64,000 nucleotides of DNA from Chaetoderma sp. LZ-2023a (Eukaryota > Mollusca > Caudofoveata > Chaetodermatida > Chaetodermatidae): the NCBI GenBank assembly GCA_034401795.1, contig CM067366.1, positions 72,911,040 to 72,975,039 on the forward strand. Reading direction: 5' to 3'. This document shows positions 1 to 11,519 of the stretch, in pieces. Position numbers and translations under genes: made by a program. The notes under the pieces are model-generated. The model did no database searches, had not been told where the DNA came from, and saw only the letters and a program-made list of their open reading frames with translations. Numbering within the stretch: the first letter of the stretch is position 1; the number at the start of each line of letters is the position of its first letter.

Positions 1-1
1 T

Positions 2-544
2 GCGGCCTCGGCTAGGTGTAGGAGTGAAATTCATGCCTTATCAGCCGAGGATGACCGTTTTGTGGTTTCAGGGGAAGGCCTTAAGCTGCTACCTAGGATT
101 AATTTCTTGGCTAAAAATCAGTCGTTGAAATATCCAGGTCAACCTATTGTTTTGCCTGCTTTAACTAGATATGATCCTAATTCTAAAGCATGGTGTCCCA
201 TCCGGGCGCTTCGCCGGTACAAACAACGTACGGCGGAGTGGCGCACCGACCAGTCGGCGTTATGGTTGTCTTATATTGAACCCCATGGCAGGGCTTCTAA
301 GGACACCATTTCCAGGTGGATTGTAGAATGCATTCAGTTTTGCCATAAATCCGCCACCGGGAAGCAGGTTGACGTGGCCAAGGCTCACAGTGTCCGCGGC
401 GTAGTGACATCCACTGCCCTATTTAATGGGGTCCCTGTGGATGATATTATGTCGGTGGCTCAGTGGCACTGTGAGTCAAGTTTTACAGACCATTATCTCT
501 GTGACACCTCTAATCCTCTCGCCTTGTCGATTTTGAAAAAATAA
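2..544 (+). CDS. Tyrosine recombinase C-terminal part, DIRS-like retroelement (5' end outside window)
   Basis: The frame is open from base 2 to a TAA at 544, so the protein begins upstream of the window and about 180 residues are visible. It starts with an RCRSEIHAL stretch and later has AHSVRG, followed by a tryptophan-histidine pair and HYL. This spacing fits the conserved Arg, His-x-x-Arg, His/Trp and Tyr residues of the tyrosine recombinase fold. In animals, recombinases of this kind mostly belong to DIRS, Ngaro or PAT retroelements, where they insert circular DNA instead of using a DDE integrase. The inverted and direct repeats at 1074-1460 support a DIRS-type element. No frameshift is visible in this part. 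The RT and RNase H that should lie upstream are not in the window. A Crypton is the main alternative. Confidence 0.75.
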   Translation, partial: AASARCRSEIHALSAEDDRFVVSGEGLKLLPRINFLAKNQSLKYPGQPIVLPALTRYDPNSKAWCPIRALRRYKQRTAEWRTDQSALWLSYIEPHGRASKDTISRWIVECIQFCHKSATGKQVDVAKAHSVRGVVTSTALFNGVPVDDIMSVAQWHCESSFTDHYLCDTSNPLALSILKK

Positions 545-1073
545 CTAGGCATATATTTTTGATGGGGTTTCCTCATTGCTTATATATTTCACAATTAATT
601 TATGGAAACAACCACTAATTTGGGACTACATCGTTCTTCACCAATGGGAAGAGGATGTCAGCAGCCATTTCAACAAGGTCAGTCTTGTGTATGTGTTGTC
701 CATTGTTGATTGTCTTGTCACGTTACCCGTTATTAATATGATGATGGTTTTGTGTATTTATGTGGTTCATTGTTGAGAGTATACGAAAATGGAGTTTTTT
801 CGTCTCTGTCCTGTAGTACATGGCACTTGTACGTAGAGAGCGTATAGGACATTGAGGTCATTCGACTCTTCCTCCCAGGAAGGAGGGGGGGGAGCGCATA
901 TGACATTCGGTCATCTCTCATACATCGGGGGTGTTATCCGATGGTTAGTCAAATCCTGACTGTTTTTTCATACAGTTTCAGAAGTTTAAGTGCCTTAAAC
1001 GCAGAAAAGCGTATAGGGATGAGCTGGTCTTTTGACCTCGCCTCCCTCCCGCCGAATTCACTGTCGAATTCTG
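545..1073. other. 3' non-coding part of the DIRS-like element
   Basis: This lies between the recombinase stop and the repeat cluster. Short ORFs here have no recognisable domain. It contains a purine-rich stretch near 880-895 (aggaggggggggag). It is most simply the 3' untranslated or internal part of the element. Confidence 0.4.
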
Positions 1074-1460
1074 GCAATATCAAAAGTATTAGGGAGGTAA
1101 GTATACTCTTGATGTGAAATAAACGAAATCAAGGATTTCTTTTTTCACGAGAGAGTTGATACTTACCTCCCTAGATACGGACCCGGCCTCTCCACCCCAC
1201 AGAGGCTCGGTCTTCAGGCTCTTTATAGTTGCATGTGTATCAGCCAATAAATTAGTCAGAGGAAGTGCTAGTCTGCGCATGCGCGGTGGTGGGGCTGGCA
1301 TCCGCCAGACTACGCTCTGACTCCCTGCCCAGTAGGGGCACCTAACTGTTTTAATCTGAGTGTTTATTGAGTGAAAGCCAATATTTAGCAATATCAAAAG
1401 TATTAGGGAGGTAAGTATCAACTCTCTCGTGAAAAAAGAAATCCTTGATTTCGTTTATTT
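1074..1460. repeat. 56-bp perfect inverted repeat plus 31-bp direct repeat of the DIRS-like element
   Basis: Bases 1117-1172 and 1405-1460 are perfect reverse complements over 56 bp. A 31-bp string beginning gcaatatcaaaagtatt is present directly at 1074-1104 and 1388-1418. The core agggaggtaagtat therefore occurs three times, once inverted. DIRS elements end in inverted repeats with an internal complementary region, and this arrangement next to a recombinase ORF fits that. The spacer 1173-1404 is GC-rich compared with its surroundings. Confidence 0.7.
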
Positions 1461-1845
1461 CTAGGCTTGTCCTTACAAATTAATAAACATTCCATTGCCA
1501 GTCATTCAAGTGCTAAATTTAGTCTTTTTTTGGCCTGCAAATGGACATTTACCAACGCCTAAGTAAAATTTGGATTCGTTTGCCCAATCTTGACCACAAA
1601 GGGGATCAAATTCTAGATAAAAACAGCATTGTCCTTCAGATTGACGCTATTTTCGTTAGGACAATGCAAATCTTGCAACTTAGCCTGTCGAATGTCGTAC
1701 CGAAAATTATACCCTGCGTAGTTATGATACAGGAGACAGAACTATACATTATGATTAGTTCCACGTGTGCAGACCATATTTACATCATTAGTGGTAAGGC
1801 TTGTATAAAGACTGCAAATGTAAATACACCGCGACTACACTTAAC
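1461..1845. other. No gene recognised
   Basis: AT-rich sequence after the DIRS-like repeats. A 109-codon open frame at 1541-1870 on the plus strand has no recognisable domain and runs into the MITE-like repeat that follows, so I treat it as chance. Confidence 0.3.
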
Positions 1846-1847
1846 CC

Positions 1848-2047
1848 TTTCACCGATGAATTCCCTATAGCTCATTTTGAAAGCAACATACAGGAAAACT
1901 GTTGAATATTTTTAAATTAATTTGACTGGAAGCTGTTGTTGCCTTAGGCAGCTACAGATTCCAGTCAAATTAATTTTAAAATATTCAACAGAATAAGTTT
2001 TATATCGTAAAGAATTTACTTTTTTAGAAATTTGTCGGTGAACAGGT
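1848..2047. repeat. MITE-like palindromic element, family P2 (copy 1)
   Basis: Two arms around aaattaatttgactggaa and its reverse complement ttccagtcaaattaat form a long imperfect hairpin with a short centre (cttaggcag). Outer parts also pair loosely (ccctttcaccgatga versus tcggtgaacaggtt). A second full-length copy lies at 49272-49482. It encodes nothing and is best explained as a non-autonomous DNA transposon. Confidence 0.65.
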
Positions 2048-2049
2048 TA

Positions 2050-2845
2050 AAGAGCAAAATCCGCCTCTCAGACACGGAACCAGAAAAGACACGCAAGACA
2101 TAAGAAAACAAATCATTCCAGACATTAACTAGAATATTTGAATAACAATCAGTCTGAGCCAAGAACATTGGCACAGGCAGAAGTGTGGGAACAGAATGTG
2201 TGTCTTAATCCAATTGTCACACCAGTCATTTCAGAAGTATCTTGACCATGTTTAGAGAAATTTGACTGGAAGATGATGCTGTCTTATGGCAGCAATAACT
2301 TTCATTTATTTTGGTTTAGGAATATAAGAGCAGATCTTTCATATATTGGGTTCCAAAAACAGACATTTGCAGGAATTCAGGATGCACACGGTTTCGTTGG
2401 AATTTTCTTATTCTTTGGCAGATCCCTGTGTATATGGCGTTAAAGTTGGCACATTACATCAGCAAACATTGCACACAAATTGTACATCCATCAAACGTCA
2501 GATCTGTCCTACGCCTCTCTTCACCGCAATGTCAAATGTTTTTAACCCAATAAAGATTTCAGGAAATATTATCGTAAATACGTTTTTATCCGACAAGTAC
2601 TGCCTGTATGACATGAAATATTATTGCAAATACGCTTTTAGCCGACAGAAGATTTCTGTCCGTATGGCATTTGTAACTCTGCGCAATTTAGGCTAAGCTA
2701 TAATTATTTAACGGAACAATGTGTTAAAAGCTGTTTAAATATTTGCTCATTGAATGTACATTTGCGGGCATAGTCTATTTTGAAAAATTAACCACTGGAA
2801 TGACTGGCGCAGTTATCGAGATAAGCATTCTAGTGAATCCCAAAT
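2050..2845. other. No gene recognised; partial P2-like fragment
   Basis: AT-rich sequence with a partial P2-like arm at about 2258-2330 (aatttgactggaagatgatgctg) and a partial P1-like fragment near 2775-2815. The 116-codon frame at 2346-2696 shows no domain and is not supported as a gene. Confidence 0.35.
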
Positions 2846-2849
2846 GTGC

Positions 2850-3215
2850 AGCCAATGGTACATCATCGCATATCCCCATGCAATCACCAACTTTGACATT
2901 CTGTCCCCCCACCACCACCCCACCCTGGGGACGGAGCCTAATATAAATATTGTCTTGTAATCCGCAATCATATGGGTAACTTACTAGCATACCAAATTTG
3001 GTAGAATTATGTCGACTGACTTTCTACCCCTACACCCACACTGTCCCCCTCAGCACATCACCACCCCATCCAAACCTGGGGACGGAGCCTAGTGAAAATG
3101 CTGTCTTGCACTCAGCAATTACATGGGTAACTCACATACAAAATTTGATTGAATTCCACCAAATGGGTTCGGAGGAGATAGCTGAATGGACAAGCGGATG
3201 GACGGACGGATGAAA
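2850..3215 (+). repeat. Dispersed repeat R3, two diverged units
   Basis: Each unit carries a pyrimidine-rich block (ccaccccaccctggggacgg), the string ggagcctaatataaatattg or a variant, atatgggtaacttac, and accaaatttggttgaattcc or a variant. The second unit ends in a ggatggacggacggatg tail. The same units occur in tandem at 11520-12560. The simple tetranucleotide tail suggests a SINE-like or terminal-repeat origin. No tRNA head was seen. Confidence 0.6.
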
Positions 3216-3353
3216 TCAATTTAAAAACATGTGGGGATACAAAATTACCTTATTTTGGCCTGAAAATGAACATTCCTCAATCATGCTAATTATTTTCGAG
3301 CAGCCCCTATTAAAACTTTAAATATTTTATGACTAAAATCTGAGTTCATATCA

Positions 3354-3475
3354 AATGTCCATTTACAGGCAAAGTGAATATTTTTAAAAATTTACCACTG
3401 GAATGACTGGCTCGGTCATCGAGTCGGTCATTCCAGTGGTAAAATTTCAAAAATAGACCACTGCAGAAGCCATTT
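3354..3475. repeat. MITE-like palindromic element, family P1
   Basis: The arm accactggaatgactggctc is followed by a short loop and the complementary gtcattccagtggt, inside longer arms that begin atgtccatttacaggc. This is the first of about nine independent copies in the window. Confidence 0.65.
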
Positions 3476-4364
3476 TTGGCTGATATGAGCGTCAATGTAT
3501 TAATTTGCAGGTACATAAGTGATATCATAGCAGCATGCTTGACTGAATACATTGACACTCTACAGACATAGCATCAAACTCCAACACCCAGAAATAGAAT
3601 CAAATCAAACTTAATATTATCAAAACTACCATTTTTAGCTCACATTAATCAGGTTTCAACAAGGCATAATGTTTTATAGGTCGGAAAACATCAGATCTAT
3701 TACAAAATATACAAACCTTGATTAAGAAATAGTGCGCCCACCTCAGCCACCTGCCACAGGTGTAAATAGAGACCGCTGATGCGCTACCCGCATCACCATT
3801 TAGTAACCAGTGATATTCACAGATATATATATAGAGGAAGATATACACAGGAATATACAGAGGAATACCGGAATCAAAAATAGATCTAACTAGATCAGGA
3901 AAGCGATAATTTCTTTCCGAGGTTTATGTTGGCAAAGGGATAGCAAAAAGCTTGGGTAACTTTTACTTTCATTTACGCTACGGGAGACCCTGATGCCCGT
4001 TAATGCTACCAAAGGGATGGCACTGTTTGGGTCGAGTGTTTCTTTCATTGACCCGATGAGAAAATGTTCACCACCTCAGATGTGCTAGATTATTATGATT
4101 ATGTAATACACCAGATATAAGTGGAAACCTCTGGTTCCCATTCTTTCATCTTGAGGAAGAACTCATCTGAAAACTTGCCAACAAATTTGCTGTGATTTCT
4201 TGCAAGATACCGTAAACACCTTGATTTCTCTCAAGATACCATAAACACCTGGATTTCTCTCAAGATACTGTAAACACCTTGATTAATACATCAATCATCA
4301 ACCAATCTCATTTAAATCATTAATGGTCAAGTTGGTCAAAACCTGCCTCTCTTATTGGCTTGTG

Positions 4365-4485
4365 GAATATCCATTTACAGGCCAAGAGAATACAATTTTT
4401 GAAAATTTACCACTGGAATGACTGGCTCGATAACAGTGTTAAATTTTCTAAAATTGTATTCTCTTGGCCTGTAAACTGACATTCA
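4365..4485. repeat. MITE-like palindromic element, family P1
   Basis: The left arm begins tatccatttacaggccaaga and the right arm ends tcttggcctgtaaac. The inner arms are shortened on the right side (gataacagtgttaaattttc), so the central palindrome is damaged. Confidence 0.6.
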
Positions 4486-5284
4486 ATAGGTAGATATTTT
4501 AATTTTCTTGACCAAATTTCAACAATTTTGATGGAAGATGTTGCTGTCAGCACCATCTTCCACCAAATTTGTTGAAAAATAAACACCAGGTTATCTTTTA
4601 CTTTAATTTGAAAATTTTAAATTTTGACATCAGTGGTAAGGGTTAAAGGGTTAATATATACTAGAGATTATGGTCCTCAAAACAAAAGTGACTGACAAAT
4701 AATTTGACTCAAAGTTGTTGCCAACAGAGACATGTGACATTGAACCTGTACATATAACGCTTTGAACACCTGCATAAATATGGGCAAAAAATCATTAGTA
4801 AACGTACATTAACATATTCACCGATAAATTCTCAATCTCAAGGAAAATAAACAGGAAAACTGTTAAATAGTTTGAAATTAATATTATTGAAACCTACTGG
4901 TGCCTTATTTTGAAATTAATATGACTGAAAGCATGACGGGCATGACCATTAAAATGGTTAATAACTAAATCGTCAAGATTGGTCAAGAATATAAATCTAC
5001 ATTTTTGCATTATAAGTGAATCTCCCATTTTCAGTGCAAGAGATTATTTGTGAAAATTTATCACTTGGATACCACTCATTCCAGTGACAAAATTTCAAAA
5101 AATAGTCTGACTATGCCTGATAACCATTGGAGAAGTTTCAAAAAGGCCAGGTGGGAGAAACGACAACTATTCTTTGCTGTCTGCTTGCTGAATTTCTGCA
5201 GACTACATTTTTCCATGGGGTCTAACTCTGGCTATGCTAAATATTTTGAAAAAACAAAGCCACCAACAACTTTCATTCAAATTG

Positions 5285-5784
5285 NNNNNNNNNNNNNNNN
5301 NNNNNNNNNNNNNNNNNNNNNNNNNNNNNNNNNNNNNNNNNNNNNNNNNNNNNNNNNNNNNNNNNNNNNNNNNNNNNNNNNNNNNNNNNNNNNNNNNNNN
5401 NNNNNNNNNNNNNNNNNNNNNNNNNNNNNNNNNNNNNNNNNNNNNNNNNNNNNNNNNNNNNNNNNNNNNNNNNNNNNNNNNNNNNNNNNNNNNNNNNNNN
5501 NNNNNNNNNNNNNNNNNNNNNNNNNNNNNNNNNNNNNNNNNNNNNNNNNNNNNNNNNNNNNNNNNNNNNNNNNNNNNNNNNNNNNNNNNNNNNNNNNNNN
5601 NNNNNNNNNNNNNNNNNNNNNNNNNNNNNNNNNNNNNNNNNNNNNNNNNNNNNNNNNNNNNNNNNNNNNNNNNNNNNNNNNNNNNNNNNNNNNNNNNNNN
5701 NNNNNNNNNNNNNNNNNNNNNNNNNNNNNNNNNNNNNNNNNNNNNNNNNNNNNNNNNNNNNNNNNNNNNNNNNNNNNNNNNNNN
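5285..5784. other. Assembly gap of exactly 500 N
   Basis: All bases are N. The round number indicates a placeholder of unknown true size. Apparent open frames crossing it are meaningless. Confidence 1.
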
Positions 5785-5797
5785 CACGACCGATGTT

Positions 5798-8038
5798 TGT
5801 CCCCCTCAGCACATCACCACCCCATCCAAACCTGGGGACGGAGCCTAGTGAAAATGCTGTCTTGCACTCAGCAATTACATGGGTAACTCACATACAAAAT
5901 TTGATTGAATTCCACCAAATGGGTTCGGAGGAGATAGCTGAATGGACAAGCGGATGGACGGACGGATGAAATCAATTTAAAAACATGTGGGGATACAAAA
6001 TTACCTTATTTCGGCCTGAAAATGAACATTCCTCAATCATGCTAATTATTTTCGAGGAGCCCCTATTAAAACTTTAAATATTTTATGACTAAAATCTGAG
6101 TTCATATCAAATGTCCATTTACAGGCAAAGTGAATATTTTTAAAAATTTACCACTGGAATGACTGGCTCGGTCATCGAGTCGGTCATTCCAGTGGTAAAA
6201 TTTCAAAAATAGACCACTGCAGAAGCCATTTTTGGCTGATATGAGCGTCAAAGTATTAATTTGCAGGTACATAAGTGATATCATAGCAGCATGCTTGACT
6301 GAATACATTGACACTCTACAGACATAGCATCAAACTCCAACACCCAGAAATAGAATCAAATCAAACTTAATATTATCAAAACTACCATTTTTAGCTCACA
6401 TTAATCAGGTTTCAACAAGGCATAATGTTTTATAGGTCGGAAAACATCAGATCTATTACAAAATATACAAACCTTGATTAAGAAATAGTGCGCCCACCTC
6501 AGCCACCTGCCACAGGTGTAAATAGAGACCGCTGATGCGCTACCCGCATCACCATTTAGTAACCAGTGATATTCACAGATATATATATAGAGGAAGATAT
6601 ACACAGGAATATACAGAGGAATACCGGAATCAAAAATAGATCTAACTAGATCAGGAAAGCGATAATTTCTTTCCGAGGTTTATGTTGGCAAAGGGATAGC
6701 AAAAAGCTTGGGTAACTTTTACTTTCATTTACGCTACGGGAGACCCTGATGCCCGTTAATGCTACCAAAGGGATGGCACTGTTTGGGTCGAGTGTTTCTT
6801 TCATTGACCCGATGAGAAAATGTTCACCACCTCAGATGTGCTAGATTATTATGATTATGTAATACACCAGATATAAGTGGAAACCTCTGGTTCCCATTCT
6901 TTCATCTTGAGGAAGAACTCATCTGAAAACTTGCCAACAAATTTGCTGTGATTTCTTGCAAGATACCGTAAACACCTTGATTTCTCTCAAGATACCATAA
7001 ACACCTGGATTTCTCTCAAGATACTGTAAACACCTTGATTAATACATCAATCATCAACCAATCTCATTTAAATCATTAATGGTCAAGTCGGTCAAAACCT
7101 GCCTCTCTTATTGGCTTGTGGAATATCCATTTACAGGCCAAGAGAATACAATTTTTGAAAATTTACCACTGGAATGACTGGCTCGATAACAGTGTTAAAT
7201 TTTCTAAAATTGTATTCTCTTGGCCTGTAAACTGACATTCAATAGGTAGATATTTTAATTTTCTTGACCAAATTTCAACAATTTTGATGGAAGATGTTGC
7301 TGTCAGCACCATCTTCCACCAAATTTGTTGAAAAATAAACACCAGGTTATCTTTTACTTTAATTTGAAAATTTTAAATTTTGACATCAGTGGTAAGGGTT
7401 AAAGGGTTAATATATACTAGAGATTATGGTCCTCAAAACAAAAGTGACTGACAAATAATTTGACTCAAAGTTGTTGCCAACAGAGACATGTGACATTGAA
7501 CCTGTACATATAACGCTTTGAACACCTGCATAAATATGGGCAAAAAATCATTAGTAAACGTACATTAACATATTCACCGATAAATTCTCAATCTCAAGGA
7601 AAATAAACAGGAAAACTGTTAAATAGTTTGAAATTAATATTATTGAAACCTACTGGTGCCTTATTTTGAAATTAATATGACTGAAAGCATGACGGGCATG
7701 ACCATTAAAATGGTTAATAACTAAATCGTCAAGATTGGTCAAGAATATAAATCTACATTTTTGCATTATAAGTGAATCTCCCATTTTCAGTGCAAGAGAT
7801 TATTTGTGAAAATTTATCACTTGGATACCACTCATTCCAGTGACAAAATTTCAAAAAATAGTCTGACTATGCCTGATAACCATTGGAGAAGTTTCAAAGG
7901 CCAGGTGGGAGAAACGACAACTATTCTTTGCTGTCTACTTGCTGAATTTCTGCAGACTACATTTTTCCATGGGGTCTAACTCTGGCTATGCTAAATATTT
8001 TGAAAAAACAAAGCCACCAACAACTTTCATTCAAATTG
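5798..8038 (+). repeat. Right copy of the 2.24 kb duplication
   Basis: Near-identical to 3042-5284, including the R3 tail and both P1 elements (here at about 6110-6231 and 7121-7241). Sequence unique to this side continues past 8038. The 13 bases between the gap and the match (5785-5797) are absent from the left copy. Confidence 0.9.
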
Positions 8039-8189
8039 TTTTCAAACTATTCAGCATGTCCAGAGTCAATGCCATGGATTGAAATATTGTCTGGTGGCTT
8101 GGATCAGTCTGAGAGTTAATGAACCACGACATAATCATTTAATCCTTTAGTGACGATACCGGCCAAAACCGGCCTCCTTAAGGGTCTAG

Positions 8190-8323
8190 AGAAATGCCCA
8201 TTTGCAGACCAAGAGAAGACTAATTTTGGAAATTTACGACTGGAATGACTGGCCCGATAACCGGGCCAGTCATTCCAGTAGTAAATTTTCAAAAATAGTC
8301 TTCTCTTAGCCTGCAAATGGACA
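8190..8323. repeat. MITE-like palindromic element, family P1 (well preserved)
   Basis: Nearly symmetrical: atttgcagaccaagagaaga on the left and tcttctcttagcctgcaaat on the right, with cggttatcgggcca-type central pairing. It is one of the best-preserved copies for deriving the family. Confidence 0.7.
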
Positions 8324-8409
8324 TTCAAAAAATCAAATATTTAAATTTTCTAGAATAAATTTAGGCACTAAAGTGTTAAAAATCAGTGTTAGTACACATG
8401 ATCATCTAC

Positions 8410-8536
8410 ATGACTTGTAAATTGCGACTATTTTTTAATATTTACCACTGGAATGACTCAGGCTCGATAATTGAGCCAGTCATTCCAGTTGCAAATTTTC
8501 AAAATGAGTTTTCTCTTGGTATGCAAATCGACATTT
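8410..8536. repeat. MITE-like palindromic element, family P1
   Basis: Inner arms accactggaatgactc and gagccagtcattccagt are intact. The left outer arm is diverged and the right one retains tctcttggtatgcaaat. Confidence 0.6.
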
Positions 8537-8539
8537 TCT

Positions 8540-9185
8540 ATTAGAAAATTTAACTTTTCTTGAACAAATTCGAGACTTAAAGGGTAAAACAGACAAAGCA
8601 GACGACCTCAGAAAATCTGCTCATCAAAGAAATGAAGTATTTCTTTAAAAGAATCTATCGAAGAACACGTTAATAAATTTGCTAAACGGATGAGACAGAA
8701 TTATCTCATCTCACCGGATTCAATCATCGTTAGTTTTGGAGCTTTTGTGTTAATACGCTGAGTCACCATCAACGACAGAATCAACTAGCTGCCGGCTCAA
8801 AACAAAAAACCTCCATTTGATAAAAATCGGCATCGTTAATTAGTCCAATTACTTCCCTCAGAACTGTACAGGGTTTCTTGACAGATTGCATAATAGATGC
8901 AGAGCCATGAGTGATCCCGCTATATATAGGTCAACGACTTTGTCACTAAGATCTAGTCGATGATTTTGAAAACAATTTGTCTGAAAGTCATGACCTATCC
9001 CACGGCATCAATGAGCTTCAGAAAAGTGGTTTTCAAAATATTGAGCATGTGCCATGTTTAGCTTCTATAAAAAAAGCGCATGTAAATTTAGAGTGAAATG
9101 TGTCAATGCAGAATGCATATGTGATGAAAATTAACCCTCCAATCCTCTCAGGCCAGAAATTACAAATTCTTTGTGACACAAGGAA
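8540..9185. other. No gene recognised
   Basis: AT-rich non-coding sequence with no open frame of note and no repeat family that I could place. Confidence 0.35.
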
Positions 9186-9189
9186 TATC

Positions 9190-9268
9190 CTGATGAATAT
9201 TTTTAAAACAAGTTGACTGGAACCTGAGCAACAGGAACCAGGCAAATTTGTTTGAAGATATTCAACAG
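9190..9268. repeat. Short imperfect inverted repeat, P2-like
   Basis: gaatatttttaaaacaagttgactgg pairs imperfectly with the complementary arm that ends gaagatattcaac. This resembles the centre of the P2 elements. Confidence 0.45.
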
Positions 9269-9511
9269 CTTTCTCTGCATAGGGACTTGAAATTCAAATT
9301 GAGATACTGGAATTTTGAGGACAAAGGGGTTAAGTGACATGTGCAGGAAATATTATCATTTCAAAGATCTCTTTATTGATTAAATATGGTAAAGAAATAT
9401 ACAAAGATACACATAAACGTGTTTTAAGAATGATTATTTCAATATGTAATACGCATGTGTCATATGTATGCACATGCATGTACACGCGTGTATGCATGCT
9501 GGCACACTGAG

Positions 9512-9513
<2 letters not shown>

Positions 9514-9558
<45 letters not shown>
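9514..9558. repeat. (AC)n microsatellite
   Basis: A pure AC run of about 20 units inside a longer CA-rich region (9450-9625). The open frames in it (His-Thr or Cys-Val repeats) are consequences of the dinucleotide repeat. Confidence 0.95.
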
Positions 9559-9560
<2 letters not shown>

Positions 9561-10122
9561 AATGTACACACGCACGCACCCACGCGCAAGCACACACACA
9601 CATGCGCAAGCACACACACACTTTTCACACCAAATCTCTTGAATATCTATTTAACAGGAGAATGTAATTTCCCAAAGATACTTTCACATTCATATACTTT
9701 TCAAACATCAAGAAATCCCATACATAAGATATCTTTTGTCTTCCGAAACCAAGCCATTGCCGTGAAATTGAAAGAACGTCTCGCAGTACAATGATTCCAC
9801 TAGAATCCAGGATAATCCATTTAATACGATTCGTCGCCGTTGACAACGCGCACAGTTTCTCGAAGAGGTAATACAAGAATATACAATACATGACAACAAT
9901 GTCATCTCAAGTGGAGATCTGCAATTCTAAGAACAGTAATGCTCGTCTTTATAAAAGGAGATAGAGTCCATTTATTCATATTTACATACAACTGTAATAG
10001 TGGCATACTGTAAGTACAGAGAGAGTGGGGATGAGGGGGTAATCTTGAGACCATAAGCATGGATGATGTACATGTATCAGATCGGAGGTGAGCAAAAACA
10101 TATAACTCTGCCAAAAGAATCG

Positions 10123-10123
<1 letters not shown>

Positions 10124-10188
<65 letters not shown>
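10124..10188. repeat. (AT)n microsatellite
   Basis: About 32 TA units immediately upstream of a P1 element. The Tyr-Ile open frame here is an artefact. Confidence 0.95.
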
Positions 10189-10190
<2 letters not shown>

Positions 10191-10246
10191 TCCGTTAACC
10201 ATTAAACTGTTAAATTTCTTCATGAAAATTTCAATTTTCTCATACA

Positions 10247-10362
10247 AAATATCCATTCGCGGAGCAAGATTATTTTTGAAAATTTACCACCGGAATGACT
10301 GGCTTGGTTATTCAGTGGTAAATTTTCAACAATAGTCTTCTCTTGGTCTGCAAACAGACATT
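10247..10362. repeat. MITE-like palindromic element, family P1
   Basis: The left arm has accaccggaatgactggctt. The right inner arm is shortened to ttcagtggtaaattttcaac, and the outer right arm tcttctcttggtctgcaaac is kept. Confidence 0.6.
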
Positions 10363-10364
10363 TC

Positions 10365-10945
10365 CCACGACCACTGCAGAAGCTGTTTATGATCTGCTTG
10401 GATTTTAAAGCAAATGGCTATGTATTTCTTCATCCTGTATTCAGCTCCAAGAAACTCAGCTAAAATTTGCAATATAATTTTAAAGCAATTTGTCTAATTT
10501 GTCAATGACTTAAACTAAAATTTTTTTCAAATGATTCTAAATGGTAAGTAAATATTATCTACGATCAAACAAGTGCAAGGAATTGCTCCATATCTTCAGT
10601 AATACAGTACCAGGATCGAGTAGACGTTGTCAAAGATTTACGAGAACACAGAACGAGGACATAAGAAATGTAGATTTCTATATTTGCTCGTAGATAATAC
10701 TTTTTCGCGTACAAAGAATCATAACAACGTTCTGAAGTGTAAAAACGAAGACCAGTAGATAATACAGGAATACATTAAGTGCAGGGAAAACCCCCTTGAT
10801 TAAGGGTGAGAATGAAGACAGATTCTCTGACAGACAGGACACGGAAACAAGGAACTTCAACCGACTGTAATGGACTGAAAGTCCCTTTAACATTCAAGCA
10901 GATCCCTTAACATTCGAGCTGTAAACTAGGGCCAAAAACAGCTTC
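10365..10945. other. No gene recognised
   Basis: AT-rich, non-coding. The 71-codon frame on the minus strand at 10678-10893 has no recognisable feature. Confidence 0.3.
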
Positions 10946-10949
10946 TTCA

Positions 10950-11072
10950 GTGGCCTTGAGATAGGTCCACTTGAGATGACCAATGGAATTTCCGACTGGC
11001 TCGGATAATTGAGCCAGTTATTCCAGTGGTCAATTTTCAAAAATAATTTTCTCTTGGCCTGTAACTGGACAT
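10950..11072. repeat. MITE-like palindromic element, family P1 (left half diverged)
   Basis: gactggctcggataattgag is followed by ccagttattccagtggtcaa. The right outer arm ctcttggcctgtaactggac is retained. Confidence 0.55.
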
Positions 11073-11310
11073 TTTTCTACGAGTGTTAAACAGTTAATGT
11101 TCTATCTGGACTGAGAGAATAGATTCCATTCCTTTATAAACAAACTTGAGGAGGCGAGGCGTTTTGCCTTGATCTATTCAGCAGTTCTGATCGAGAAATC
11201 TGCAAAGGGTCCATTTGAAAAGAAGGTCAGCCAGCAAAGACTAAGCACAGCTGTGTTAATTAACCCCTTAATCCTTAAATTTGTTCAAGAAAATTTATTT
11301 TTCTCATAGA

Positions 11311-11435
11311 AAATGTCCATTTGCAGACCAAGAGAAGACTATATTTGAAGATTTACCACTGGAATGACTCGAGCCAGTCATTCCAGTGGTAAATTAAAAA
11401 AAATGGTCTTCTCTTGGGATGCGAATGGACATTTT
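11311..11435. repeat. MITE-like palindromic element, family P1 (loop nearly absent)
   Basis: ccactggaatgactcgagcc runs straight into agtcattccagtgg, so the centre is an almost perfect palindrome with no loop. Outer arms are atttgcagaccaagagaaga and the partly diverged ggtcttctcttgggatg. Confidence 0.7.
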
Positions 11436-11519
11436 TAAGAAGACTGCAGAAGCCATTTTTTGCTGATATGAGTGTGAAAGGGTTCATTTAAGTTTAATAC
11501 TAGATTGATCGGTCGATGA

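Larger units (their letters stand above)
3042..5284 (+). repeat. Left copy of a 2.24 kb near-identical duplication flanking the N gap
   Basis: This segment recurs at 5798-8038. Reading both, I saw about seven differences (for example ttattttggcc/ttatttcggcc, cgagcag/cgaggag, aaaaaggcc/aaaggcc), so identity is above 99 percent. The copy stops exactly at the gap. That fits two haplotype contig ends placed side by side better than a true tandem duplication. It contains P1 elements at 3354-3475 and 4365-4485 and otherwise AT-rich non-coding sequence. Confidence 0.9.

Noticed and set aside
5050-5886. Long open frames across the N gap (also around 56732-57697)
   Set aside because: The frames are open only because N bases cannot form stops.
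9330-9667. Cys/Val- and His/Thr-rich ORFs at the AC run
   Set aside because: Translation of a dinucleotide repeat.
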